Shown in pieces: positions 8,001 to 14,461 of a stretch of DNA of 14,723 bases. Made by a program: the position numbers and the translations under genes. Source of the stretch: Clostridia bacterium DTU080 (GTDB lineage Bacteria > Bacillota > Limnochordia > DTU080); assembly GCA_001513395.1 (NCBI GenBank), contig LFTP01000259.1:1-14723 (forward strand), given 5' to 3'. Each line of letters begins with the position of its first letter. Positions within the stretch are counted from its first letter, which is position 1. The notes beneath the pieces are model-generated. The model did no database searches, was not told the origin of the DNA, and was given only the letters and a program-made list of their open reading frames with translations.

Positions 8001-8108
8001 GGCACGCACCTGCTTTTTCAGGCGCTCCGGTTCCAACTTGTCGTTCCATGACCAAAAGGGAATCGGTCTGTACTGAGCGGGTGGGTTCAGAAAAGACTTG
8101 ATGTCCAT
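5016..8108 (-). CDS. GH106-like glycoside hydrolase (alpha-L-rhamnosidase type), cytoplasmic
   Basis: A 1030-residue enzyme whose architecture matches GH106 alpha-L-rhamnosidases and close relatives: a TIM-barrel N-terminal half and beta-sandwich carbohydrate-binding-like domains at the C-terminus. Early family marks are PFWSWNDKLEPERLKKQV (17-34) and GMGGFFMHSRPG (41-52). Barrel-strand acids appear in FTDEP (205-209), GHLWEH (287-292) and SETYGGGGWD (359-368), followed by LNQHLSHYS (389-397). The last ~110 residues contain WLDLSDLPNVATVRCNG and a later NRLEIEVANSLHN stretch, typical of a GH2/GH106 jelly-roll. There is no signal peptide, so it probably acts on imported oligosaccharides. A GTG at 8117 is in frame, but ATG at 8108 is chosen because GAGG sits 8 bases before it and overlaps that GTG. 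Rhamnosidase specificity is a family-level inference; other exo-glycosidase activities are possible. Confidence 0.83.
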   Translation of the reverse strand: MDIKSFLNPPAQYRPIPFWSWNDKLEPERLKKQVRAFAQAGMGGFFMHSRPGIRTAFLSDEWFGAVDASVEEAAKVGLQPWIYDESSYPSGFAGGFVPAKRPDLAQKWLTCRQVQSSSDTTNDAIGLFLVTDTDYVAVDADSPSDSKGHVLQFVVEQHQGTSWFNGYPYVDLLHPDSATTFLKIAYDPYAARYKDKFGEIIPGVFTDEPHINPGGGARLPWTPELPKAYQECYGEDLLSRLPELFLNLGDYTATRYRYWRLVTKLFVNNWMKPVYEWCDRHGLKFTGHLWEHVFSPMHSGSVMAPFEYMHIPGIDLLGRDVANARLPQDTGVPRQMGDVHMVKAISSVAHQLDRSRVLSETYGGGGWDMSFETQKRYAEWEYALGVNLLNQHLSHYSLRGYRKHDYPISFLDHQPWWPDYKLLGDYFGRLSYALSQGRYEAELLVVHPMASVWAEWRPSLPASIPGANESHSARQQARENTIDTLLKTLSAANWSYDLGDDLIMEGHAKVVTADGGAPCLQVGVMRYKAVVVPTCTNLAANTLKLLEEFVANGGPVFLLPPLPYLVDGQPADLSAFVNRCRLAYSPAALTAQLERMEEAGSLQRSVRTTTSTPWAPIYHLVRRTEKGKFIFLANMGDVSHLQERIWLSGAGPVERWDLSTGAIDRLPTYPDSNGVSVILDFAETESHLLFQYSSHDAAAAKELNESAGRHLPRSSGARRVLSDTWEFKRLDPNVFVLDYAELRIGDELISDCMPIQEIVYRLRERYGVPTAPVRDVQPWLKHPQGPPVFDEQVVIRYRVHSDLPRPFALDLVVEDASQFEVWVNGYPVSFAEDSWHDPAFKRASVGDYWIQGLNTITMRFRFHEDLPVEPAFLLGDFAVKSEDGQNFRLCAESPTITGGTWIGHGYPFFVGRAVYSQNVELSESDLAGGVWLDLSDLPNVATVRCNGREVGKVAWRPYRLELTQSLRPGINRLEIEVANSLHNAFGPLHSPVLPDTIGPPHYTYHPGWTREYRLVSDGLAHRVSLLFSNE

Positions 8109-8116
8109 CACCTTCA

Positions 8117-8120
8117 CCTC
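8117..8120 (-). promoter_or_regulatory. Ribosome-binding site fixing the GH106-like start at 8108
   Basis: On the minus strand GAGG ends 8 bases before ATG 8108-8106. The alternative GTG start at 8117-8115 begins with the last base of this GAGG and would have no Shine-Dalgarno site of its own, so the shorter 1030-residue protein is preferred. Confidence 0.7.
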
Positions 8121-8164
8121 TCGCGCATCTTGGGCCTAACCCATCAACCGCTTTCGCTTAAGAG

Positions 8165-8208
8165 GGTGGATTTACCTTTACAGAGTGCCCATCCACCGGA
8201 CGCGTCCG
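8165..8208. promoter_or_regulatory. Hairpin and perfect palindrome in the divergent GH106/isomerase control region
   Basis: The 200 bases between the two divergent starts contain GGTGGAT (8165-8171) facing ATCCACC (8191-8197). Overlapping its end by one base is a perfect 12-base palindrome CGGACGCGTCCG (8197-8208). A self-complementary site midway between divergent catabolic genes is a plausible dimeric repressor operator. No regulator gene is in the window to pair it with. The assignment is inference. Confidence 0.35.
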
Positions 8209-8308
8209 ATGTTTTTTGTTGTCCGTCGAGATCAAAGGTTCAAAAGCGTCGGAGGCGAAGATGATTGGCAGATGATTTATGCCTGCAAGACGGGGAGGTA
8301 AGAACGCA

Positions 8309-9157
8309 ATGAACACCCAGAGCTCACCTTCACAATGGCTGGTGGGCACGTCCACGTCCATGTTGGGGGATTTTACCCGCCATGATTTGGAGCGGGTCAA
8401 AGACGCTGGGTTGCAGTGCGTCGAACTGACGATGTTCGGAGGAGGAGCCGATCCCAGCCAGGCGTCCGGGATGGAGATCTTGGCTGCCCGGGCGGCTCTC
8501 ATCGCCGACTGCGGATTGCGTCTGTGGTCAGTACATCTTCCTTTCGGACGGCAGTGGGATATAGCGTCTCCGGACAGCGAGTTGGCCGCAAAAGCGGTGG
8601 CTAGCGCCAAGCGATTTCTCCAAATAGGAGCAGGTTGGGGTGCGGAGGTGGCGGTGGTTCATCCCAGTACCGAACCTATAGCCGATGAAGAACGGGCGGG
8701 CTATTTGGAACGCTCGAAAAGAGCCCTGGCGGAGCTGGATCGGGCGGCTCACAGCTACGGGATCAAGCTGGCGGTGGAATGCTTGCCTCGGACCTGCCTT
8801 TGCAACACAAGCGACGAGATGCTCGAGGTGTTGGACACTCTGGATGGTGCCGGGGCCTGCTTCGACGCCAACCACGCGCTGCAGGAGTCATCCGAGGAGT
8901 TTGCCTCCAGATTGAGCGGGCGGACAATGACCGTGCACATGTCTGATTATGACGGAGTGGATGAGCGGCACTGGCTGCCGGGAGAAGGGACCATCCGCTG
9001 GAGTGCCGTGATCGACGCTTTGGCTCGGGGAGGCTACTCGGGGCCGTTTATGTTCGAGGTCGGCAGCAAGAAGGGTGACGAGGTGCGTACGCCCTATGAT
9101 CTCATGGAGTGTTGGAAGAGACTGCTGGCTGAATATACGGCTGAGCGTGGTGCGTAG
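8309..9157 (+). CDS. Sugar phosphate isomerase/epimerase (xylose-isomerase-like TIM barrel)
   Basis: A 282-residue member of the AP-endonuclease-2/xylose-isomerase-like superfamily. These are metal-dependent TIM barrels that isomerise or epimerise ketoses, inosose or related polyols. The frame opens at 8279, but ATG 8309 is favoured by GGGGAGG about 10 bases upstream; the protein then begins with a short tail before WLVGTSTSMLGD. Barrel-end ligands occur at the usual places: H76 (SVHLPFG), H118 (VVHPS), E157 (AVECLP), D186 and H189 (CFDANHA), H210 (TVHMSDYDG), and E250 (MFEVG). The late motif HWLPGEG (221-227) is a family hallmark. No signal peptide, so cytoplasmic. It is divergent from the GH106-like gene and likely handles a sugar released by it, but the substrate cannot be predicted. 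A GrpB gene follows after about 100 bases with no visible terminator, so co-transcription is possible. Confidence 0.85.
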   Translation: MNTQSSPSQWLVGTSTSMLGDFTRHDLERVKDAGLQCVELTMFGGGADPSQASGMEILAARAALIADCGLRLWSVHLPFGRQWDIASPDSELAAKAVASAKRFLQIGAGWGAEVAVVHPSTEPIADEERAGYLERSKRALAELDRAAHSYGIKLAVECLPRTCLCNTSDEMLEVLDTLDGAGACFDANHALQESSEEFASRLSGRTMTVHMSDYDGVDERHWLPGEGTIRWSAVIDALARGGYSGPFMFEVGSKKGDEVRTPYDLMECWKRLLAEYTAERGA

Positions 9158-9263
9158 TGCTTGCTGAACGTGACACCGAGTCTTTTGGCAGAGGACGCGG
9201 GCGTCACACCTGAGTCTGAAACCGCATGCTTCTGGCGAGGTTGCTGAAGGTGGGACAACGGTA

Positions 9264-9770
9264 GTGGAGTACGACTCGGCTTGGCCGGAAGCGTTTAAAC
9301 GGGAACAACAGCGCACCTGCCGGGCCCTGGGCGTTTCCGAGACGGATGTGGAGCATATCGGAAGCACGGCCGTAGCCGGGCTGGCGGCTAAGCCCGTTGT
9401 CGATCCAATGCTTGGCGTCGACGTATATCTTCCGACCAAACAGCTGGTCTCGGACTTGGTCGAGCTGGGATATGAGTTCTTAGGCGAAGCCGGAGTGGCG
9501 GGTCGGCTCTATTTCAGACGCCGCGGCCCGCAGGATTTCAACCTCAATTTCGTGCTGCTCGGGGGAGATCAGTGGGTCAAAAACCTGCTCTTTAGAGACT
9601 ATCTGCGAACTCATCCCGCCGAACGCAGGAGATACGCTCAGGCCAAACGTCAGGCGCTTGTGTCCGGCATGAACCGGCTATTGTCCTACTCGGATGCCAA
9701 AAGCGCCGTGGTAGAAGAACTGATGGCCAAAGCGCTCGAATGGAGAAGATCATCTGGCGGCAGCCATTAG
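9264..9770 (+). CDS. GrpB/UPF0157 family protein (nucleotidyltransferase fold)
   Basis: A 168-residue GrpB-family protein. The family has a minimal nucleotidyltransferase-like fold, also found fused to dephospho-CoA kinase in some bacteria, and its biochemical role is poorly defined. Recognition rests on VEYDSAWPEAFKREQ at the start (family: PYDPxWPxxFxxE), the signature VEHIGSTAVAGLAAKPVVD (29-47), where the usual proline of STAVPGL is alanine, and the later LNFVLLGGDQW and FRDYLRTHP motifs (family: HVxxxGxxxW, FRDYLRxHP). The usual histidine before the first hydrophobic strand is replaced by asparagine. Start is GTG 9264; the Shine-Dalgarno (GAAGGTGG) is distant at about 12 bases, so the start is moderately certain. 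It lies between two sugar-related genes without an obvious functional tie. Confidence 0.88.
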   Translation: MEYDSAWPEAFKREQQRTCRALGVSETDVEHIGSTAVAGLAAKPVVDPMLGVDVYLPTKQLVSDLVELGYEFLGEAGVAGRLYFRRRGPQDFNLNFVLLGGDQWVKNLLFRDYLRTHPAERRRYAQAKRQALVSGMNRLLSYSDAKSAVVEELMAKALEWRRSSGGSH

Positions 9771-9955
9771 CCGTTGCCGACCGAAAGCGTGAGGCTGCGG
9801 GTATACATACGCCGTTTTCTTCCGTATCCGTGGTGTCGTCAGTCTTTTAGTCTTTTAGGCTGTGAGAATAATGTCTTTCGAAGATCACGGAGCATCGGCC
9901 GAGTACATAGTCGCGTCGGAAGTGGAGTGTGCGGGGTGCGTAAGGGGGAAGTGCG

Positions 9956-10930
9956 GTGTTGAAGATTTGGAAAGTGTATGGTGACGGCAGGCATAATGCC
10001 TTTACCTCACTGGTCAGGTGGCGGGGATGTCTCTATCTGGCCTTTCGCTCGGGAACACGTCACGTGCGACCGGGATATCCGGATGGTCAGATCAGGATCC
10101 TTTGTTCAAAAGATGAGGGTTGCTCATGGGATCAGGTAGCTTTGCTTGGTTCATCCGAATTGGACATGCGAGATCCGAAATTGTTGGCTACGGCGGATCG
10201 GCTCTTCGTGCATAGCTTCGGTTACCGTGATCCCGAACGCCGGGACGCATTCGTCAGCTACACTGAAGACGGTCACTCTTTTGCTCCGTTTCAAAGAGCC
10301 GTGGCCGAAGATAACATGGTTATCTGGTGGCCGCTGCAACATGCGAGTGAGTTCTATGCCGGCGGCTATCGATACCATGGGAACAAGAAGGATATCCGCA
10401 GCGTGTTTTATCGTTCCGATGACGGACTCCGCTGGCGGTGCGTGTCGGTAGTGCATGATGTGCCTTGGGCCAACGAGTCAGCGCTGGTGATGGAAGCCGA
10501 CGGCTCGGCGACGATGCTCGTGCGAAACGACGGGCAGCGTCTGAATCCGCCGGCTTCCGACGGCCATCCGGTAATTGCTAAGGCGCAACCGCCGTATACC
10601 CACTGGAAGACTCAACGACTCGATCGGATCGTGCAGGGCTTTGCGGTTTATCGGCTGGCGGACGGATATTTGGTGGCCGGGCGGATCTATGAGAATGAGG
10701 CTACGCACACGGCCGTCTTTTTCTGTGACGGTCATCGCTTGACTCGTCTGTGCACGCTGCCAAGCGGCGGGGATACCGGTTATCCGGGTATCGTGGGTGA
10801 GGAATGCCGGGTGTGGATGAGCTACTACAGCAGCCATGATGAATCTCCCACTCCTGAGATTCCTCATCCGGCCAGTATCTATTTGGCCGAGTTGGATATA
10901 GCCGCTTTACGTCGGGCGGCTCGAGTGTAG
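9956..10930 (+). CDS. Sialidase-superfamily (BNR/Asp-box) beta-propeller protein
   Basis: A 324-residue protein predicted to form a six-bladed beta-propeller like sialidases and related exo-glycosidases. One canonical Asp-box is visible, SKDEGCSW (51-58), with two degenerate ones, TEDGHSF (103-109) and SDDGLRW (154-160). LDMRDPKLL (69-77), WANESALV (171-178) with a candidate acidic residue E174, the arginine strand ATMLVRND (185-192) and GGDTGYPGIV (271-280) match the order seen in sialidase-like glycosidases. Start is GTG 9956 after AAGGGGG with 7-base spacing. No signal peptide, so it is likely cytoplasmic. True sialidase activity is uncertain because the whole arginine triad and the tyrosine nucleophile cannot be verified by eye. 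Other BNR enzymes act on diverse sugars. A terminator follows directly. Confidence 0.75.
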   Translation: MLKIWKVYGDGRHNAFTSLVRWRGCLYLAFRSGTRHVRPGYPDGQIRILCSKDEGCSWDQVALLGSSELDMRDPKLLATADRLFVHSFGYRDPERRDAFVSYTEDGHSFAPFQRAVAEDNMVIWWPLQHASEFYAGGYRYHGNKKDIRSVFYRSDDGLRWRCVSVVHDVPWANESALVMEADGSATMLVRNDGQRLNPPASDGHPVIAKAQPPYTHWKTQRLDRIVQGFAVYRLADGYLVAGRIYENEATHTAVFFCDGHRLTRLCTLPSGGDTGYPGIVGEECRVWMSYYSSHDESPTPEIPHPASIYLAELDIAALRRAARV

Positions 10931-10942
10931 TCTGTCTCTGTG

Positions 10943-10988
10943 AAAAAAGAGAGGGCACCTGGCTCAAGGCTGCTGTGCCCTCTTTTTT
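10943..10988. terminator. Bidirectional terminator between propeller gene and small beta-sandwich gene
   Basis: GAGGGCAC at 10951-10958 pairs perfectly with GTGCCCTC at 10975-10982. A-tract 10943-10948 lies on one side and T-tract 10983-10988 on the other. It is placed between the convergent stops at 10930 and 10995 and can terminate both transcripts. Confidence 0.9.
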
Positions 10989-10994
10989 CTCTCT

Positions 10995-11297
10995 CTAACG
11001 CGGTTTGACGGTCACGCTTATCTGTGAGCGCGGACCGGATTCCCCCGAGAAGCTGACACCCCATACGGAAACCTGATATACACCTGGATCAGTCTCCCAA
11101 GGCACATGGACGCGGGCAGTGAATCTATTATCTCCGCTCCGTTGCAGTGTCAGATAGAAGTCCCACCCGACGACACTGGCTTGCACATAGCGAACCTCTC
11201 CGGTGACGTTGGTCAGCTCGGCAACCACATCAACCCATCCACCGGGAACCGGATACTCGGGATCGAGTCGAACGCTGATATCGTAACTCAGGGCCAT
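10995..11297 (-). CDS. Small hypothetical protein, Ig-like beta-sandwich character
   Basis: A 100-residue protein I do not recognise. It is rich in alternating hydrophobic/polar strands: YDISVRLDPE, GWVDVVAELTN, YVQASVV, FYLTLQR, RFTARVHVP, then a DPGVYQVSVWGVSFSGESG stretch and SQISVTVK. The order and the late PGVYxVxVxG turn resemble a single Ig/fibronectin-like domain of the kind attached to bacterial surface or enzyme proteins, here standing alone. No signal peptide or membrane segment is visible. The frame opens at GTG 11306, but ATG 11297 is chosen because GAGGGG lies 8 bases before it and overlaps the GTG. It is divergent from the second binding-protein gene with a 286-base gap and has its own terminator, which supports a real gene. 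Function unknown; carbohydrate or protein binding would be a guess. Confidence 0.65.
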   Translation of the reverse strand: MALSYDISVRLDPEYPVPGGWVDVVAELTNVTGEVRYVQASVVGWDFYLTLQRSGDNRFTARVHVPWETDPGVYQVSVWGVSFSGESGPRSQISVTVKPR

Positions 11298-11583
11298 ACA
11301 AAACACCCCTCTTTGCGGCTTTTACGCCGTGTATTCACCACAAGATTTGATCCTTCCTGCTCAAAATATCTGTATATATTGAACGAACAGACTTTTGCAG
11401 GGTATACGCATTCAAACAGGAAAGATATCGAATGCACGGGTTCATGCAATTGGATCGTGACACCAAGGAGGTGGCAGAGGGCCGATAAGAACCCTGAATC
11501 GAGACGGTCTTGAAAACCACAGAACTCAGACTTCAATCCGGCTGAACCGTTGCTGAAACGGCTGTTGAAGGAGGATCGTCATC
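11298..11583. promoter_or_regulatory. Divergent control region between small beta-sandwich gene and binding protein 2
   Basis: A 286-base stretch with no credible gene. It includes an AT-rich core at about 11364-11380 (AATATCTGTATATATT) with AATAT/ATATT arms, where divergent promoters could lie. A strong AAGGAGG ribosome-binding site stands at 11568-11574, 9 bases before ATG 11584. No clear -35/-10 pair or terminator could be fixed. Confidence 0.35.
11306..11311 (-). promoter_or_regulatory. Ribosome-binding site fixing the small beta-sandwich start at 11297
   Basis: On the minus strand GAGGGG ends 8 bases before ATG 11297-11295. The alternative in-frame GTG at 11306-11304 overlaps this site and lacks its own, so the 100-residue form is preferred. 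Confidence 0.6.
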
Positions 11584-12846
11584 ATGAAGGATTACTTGTT
11601 CAGATTAGGCGTCTTTGTGTTGGTGGTAGGAATTGTGGTCGGCTTCACTGCGCATGCTGTTGCCAGACAGGAGCTGCAGATTCTGGTTCACGAAGGCGGG
11701 GATTATCTCGAGCGCACGATAAAATTCTGGGACGCTTTTCAACAGGCCAACCCCGATATTTCCATTGAGATAGTCCCGGGTCCGGGAAGCGGTACGGGAA
11801 CCGAAAAGCTGGCCTTGATGGTGGCCGCAGGTATACCGCCGGATCTGGTCAGAACCTACTGCACCTCCATAAAATTCCTCGGTGACGCAGGCCTTCTGCA
11901 GGATATCACGTCGCGGTATCAAAGCTTGCCCGCATCGCTGCGCAATGATATCTGGCCCGTCCTGATAGACAACCTAAGCTATAGAGGGCGCTTGTACGCT
12001 TTGCCCATGGGGACCGTTGCCACGTTGTTCTTCTACAACAAGCAGCATTTCAACGAAAAGGGCGTGTCCACACCCTCTTTGTCCTGGAGTTGGGAACGGG
12101 AAGGTATCAGTGAATTGAAGAAATTCGTTGTTGCGGACAGCGGTGGAGTGATTAATAAGTGGGGCTTAGGCGCCGTTGGCGGCGACAACTTCTATCCGTT
12201 CATTTTTTCGGCCAGTAAAGGTCTGCCGTTGTTCAATGAGGACGGGACGGAGTTTCTTGGTAACAGAGCTGAAACCCGCTATGCGCTGGAGGTCTTGCAT
12301 GATCTGGCTCAGGTGCACCGGGTGATGAGCATCTCCGGAGGATGGACGGATTTCGCCGAGCAGCGTGTCTCATCACTGGTCTGGGGTAGCTTCATGGCCG
12401 GCTATTTCCCCAGATACGAGAACTTGGACTGGGATTTCGCACTCTTTCCCTCGTTGGGAGAAGGACGTGCGGCGGCCGTTTGGCCTGAAACCCCATACGG
12501 TATCTCGGTCGGAGCAAAAAATCCCGAGCTGGCTTGGCGGGCGTTGGAGTTTATCGTCAGCGATGAAGGTCAACGATATGCCATTGAGCTGGGTTGGGGA
12601 GTCCCTCCGGCGCGCAGAAGTATGACGGTCAGCGCGTTCATGCAGTATTTCCGCGGTAAAAACATCGATGCCGTGGCCCAGATGCTATCTTTGCCGCATA
12701 ACCAACCTTTGCCCATCCAAGTTACTTCGGATGTGACAAACGTGCTGAAGGAGGCCTTCAGAGCGGTAGTCTTGGGGCAGAAGGCACCCGGACAAGCACT
12801 TGATGAAGTGACTCCTGCGATCATGGCCCTGATTCAAGAGGAATAA
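11584..12846 (+). CDS. ABC transporter solute-binding protein (family 1, sugar type), no. 2
   Basis: A 420-residue family 1 binding protein. An AAGGAGG site precedes the ATG. Residues 1 to about 25-27 are a signal peptide with a single lysine, a long valine/leucine core and an AHA/AVA cleavage zone; no lipobox cysteine. Family landmarks are FWDAFQQANPDISIEIVPGP (the first is the start of the lobe), the LMVAAGIPPDLVRTY strand-helix, GRLYALPMGTVATLFFYNK in the hinge/ligand area, and SVGAKNPELAWRALEFIVS near the C-terminal lobe, which closes with a helical region. It diverges clearly from binding protein 1 in sequence, so it is not a recent duplicate. It likely binds a different sugar. No permease genes accompany it; a short hairpin terminator follows. 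The upstream divergent neighbour is the small beta-sandwich protein. Confidence 0.92.
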   Translation: MKDYLFRLGVFVLVVGIVVGFTAHAVARQELQILVHEGGDYLERTIKFWDAFQQANPDISIEIVPGPGSGTGTEKLALMVAAGIPPDLVRTYCTSIKFLGDAGLLQDITSRYQSLPASLRNDIWPVLIDNLSYRGRLYALPMGTVATLFFYNKQHFNEKGVSTPSLSWSWEREGISELKKFVVADSGGVINKWGLGAVGGDNFYPFIFSASKGLPLFNEDGTEFLGNRAETRYALEVLHDLAQVHRVMSISGGWTDFAEQRVSSLVWGSFMAGYFPRYENLDWDFALFPSLGEGRAAAVWPETPYGISVGAKNPELAWRALEFIVSDEGQRYAIELGWGVPPARRSMTVSAFMQYFRGKNIDAVAQMLSLPHNQPLPIQVTSDVTNVLKEAFRAVVLGQKAPGQALDEVTPAIMALIQEE

Positions 12847-12848
12847 TT

Positions 12849-12880
12849 GAAGCGTCCGATTGATCCCCGTCGCTTCTTTT
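12849..12880 (+). terminator. Probable terminator after binding protein 2
   Basis: GAAGCG at 12849-12854 pairs with CGCTTC at 12871-12876, followed at once by TTTT (12877-12880). The stem is only 6 bases and the loop 16, so the structure is modest. Its position right after the stop codon at 12844-12846 supports the call. The loop also contains TGATCCCC, which matches GGGGATCA at 12902-12909 as an alternative pairing. Confidence 0.6.
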
Positions 12881-13059
12881 CCTGTCCGTGAAAGATACGA
12901 AGGGGATCATCGCTTCCGGCCTTGCATCGTCAACGTCGTCCGTGTCAGGTCGCGGCTCAAATTGACGAAGGTTCAATTCAACGGACCGGAGACGACCAAG
13001 CAGGTCACGGGTCGGTCCGGCAGAATCAGGCAGGTGAGCCGCTTTCCGTTCACACAGAA

Positions 13060-13089
13060 GAGCTCCGAGGCTGCACCGCCTCGGAGCTC
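13060..13089 (-). terminator. Strong hairpin downstream of binding protein 3, probable terminator
   Basis: GAGCTCCGAGG (13060-13070) and CCTCGGAGCTC (13079-13089) form a perfect 11-base GC-rich stem with an 8-base loop, 30 bases beyond the stop of the minus-strand binding-protein gene. On the minus strand it is followed by TTCTGTGTG, a weak U-tract, so termination in that direction is likely but not textbook. Confidence 0.6.
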
Positions 13090-13118
13090 GGCGTGTTGCG
13101 CATTGATCTACCCGTCAT

Positions 13119-14408
13119 CTACTGTTGGTTTTGCTGCAAGAATGCGTTGAGTTGACGGGCGATCTCAGTGGCCGCTGATTTGGGATCGACGGTGTTGTTC
13201 CACAGGCGGGTCAGACCCTGGTTGATCATCTGTTGCATGGTCATGCGGTCGCGGGAGATGATCCGTAGATGTCCGTAGGTGAGGAGCTCAGGATAGATCT
13301 CGGGGTTGACTACCGTCTGGGGCAACCAGGTCAGAGCCAAAGGACGCGGCGGTGTACGTCCTAAGAGCTTGGCATCGATGGCCGAACCCACCGGCCCGGT
13401 TATAAATGATACAAAGCGCCAAGCCGAGTCAATGTCTTTGGTCTGTTTAGCAATGGCGATGCCGAACATGCCCAGATCCGTGGCGTACTGACGGCGCGGG
13501 CTGGGACCTTTCGGATAGGGTACCAGTCCCATCTGAAAGCCTCCGGCGGCCATGGCGGGAATCGAGGCCAGCCAACGGGCGCTCAGCCCTATTTTTCCCT
13601 GAGCAAAGCCAAGGGTCTCATTGGCGCCAACCGCGCGCTGCAGAGCGCTTCCCACCTGGCGCATAGCGTCGTCTTGCCAAATCATGCTGTGCAGGAAGGT
13701 CAAAGTCTCGATGTTAACCTCGTCGTCGAATACGCTTTTTGTCGGGCGCTTGGGATCGTCGAACTCAGCGCCGCCGTTGGAGGCCATCCATGTACGGGGC
13801 AGATGCAGCGCGGCACCTATTACCTCCACGTTTCCCTCAGGATCTTTGCGCGTCAGTTTTCTGGCTGCCTCGCGAAAAGCCTCCCAGGTCCAGGCGTCTT
13901 TCTTGTAGAGATCGTACGGATGTGCCAGTCCGGCCAGATCGAAGAGCTCGATGTTGTATCCGTAGAAAGAAGGGTTGGTCAGGATCGGAGCAGCATAGAG
14001 CTTCCCGTCGACCGTGTAAGCGTCCATAATCGGACAGGCTATGCGGGATGCCTGGTACTCAGGGGTCTTTTGGATGAAAGGATTGAGGTCATACAAGAAG
14101 CGCTCATCTGCAAAACTCATCAGATCCTGTATGTCTAAAGCGATGACATCCGGTACCGTCCCGGCAGCCATCAGGGCCACCAGACGGGCTGAATGGTCAC
14201 CTTGCATGCGTATGCGCTCGACCTTGACATCGGGGTTGGCTTGCTCAAAGGCTTCGGTAAGAGCGGCATAGGCTTCTTCCCAGGTCTGACTGCCGGCCAG
14301 GTAGGTGAACTCAATCGTCTTCACCGCTCCTGCAACATGTACGGATGCGGCAAGAAGTCCCACGAGACCCAAAACAAGAATAGATACAGCTGTAATCCTC
14401 AATTTCAC
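13119..14408 (-). CDS. ABC transporter solute-binding protein (family 1, sugar type), no. 3
   Basis: A 429-residue exported family 1 binding protein. It begins with GTG 14408, with AGGAGG 8 bases upstream on the minus strand. Residues 1-28 are a signal peptide (MKLR, hydrophobic core, AGA before the predicted cleavage) without a lipobox. Family features are LTEAFEQANPDVKVERI, VALMAAGTVPDVIALD, DGKLYAAPILTNPSFYGYN and, in the C-terminal lobe, SARWLASIPAM, MGLVPYPKGPS and AIAKQTKDIDSAWRFVSFI. The MGLVPYPKGPS loop echoes YPKGPHDQG in binding protein 1, a normal family feature. The C-terminus is glutamine-rich. The gene is convergent with binding protein 2 and has no permease next to it. The upstream side runs toward an insertion-sequence edge, so its original neighbours may have been displaced. 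Ligand unknown. Confidence 0.92.
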   Translation of the reverse strand: MKLRITAVSILVLGLVGLLAASVHVAGAVKTIEFTYLAGSQTWEEAYAALTEAFEQANPDVKVERIRMQGDHSARLVALMAAGTVPDVIALDIQDLMSFADERFLYDLNPFIQKTPEYQASRIACPIMDAYTVDGKLYAAPILTNPSFYGYNIELFDLAGLAHPYDLYKKDAWTWEAFREAARKLTRKDPEGNVEVIGAALHLPRTWMASNGGAEFDDPKRPTKSVFDDEVNIETLTFLHSMIWQDDAMRQVGSALQRAVGANETLGFAQGKIGLSARWLASIPAMAAGGFQMGLVPYPKGPSPRRQYATDLGMFGIAIAKQTKDIDSAWRFVSFITGPVGSAIDAKLLGRTPPRPLALTWLPQTVVNPEIYPELLTYGHLRIISRDRMTMQQMINQGLTRLWNNTVDPKSAATEIARQLNAFLQQNQQ

Positions 14409-14461
14409 TGATCAATCCTCCTATTCTTAGGCTAGTGATCCCCTTTGTTACCAGGTGTGAA

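Noticed and set aside
9774..9962. 62-residue open frame between the GrpB and propeller genes
   Set aside because: Arginine- and serine-rich low-quality product, no ribosome-binding site, overlaps the start of the propeller gene, and contains a tandem AGTCTTTT repeat (9841-9856); likely non-coding.
11400..11475. Possible tRNA around GGGTTCATGC ending near ACACCA
   Set aside because: No matching acceptor or T-arm stem can be formed and the T-loop consensus is not met.
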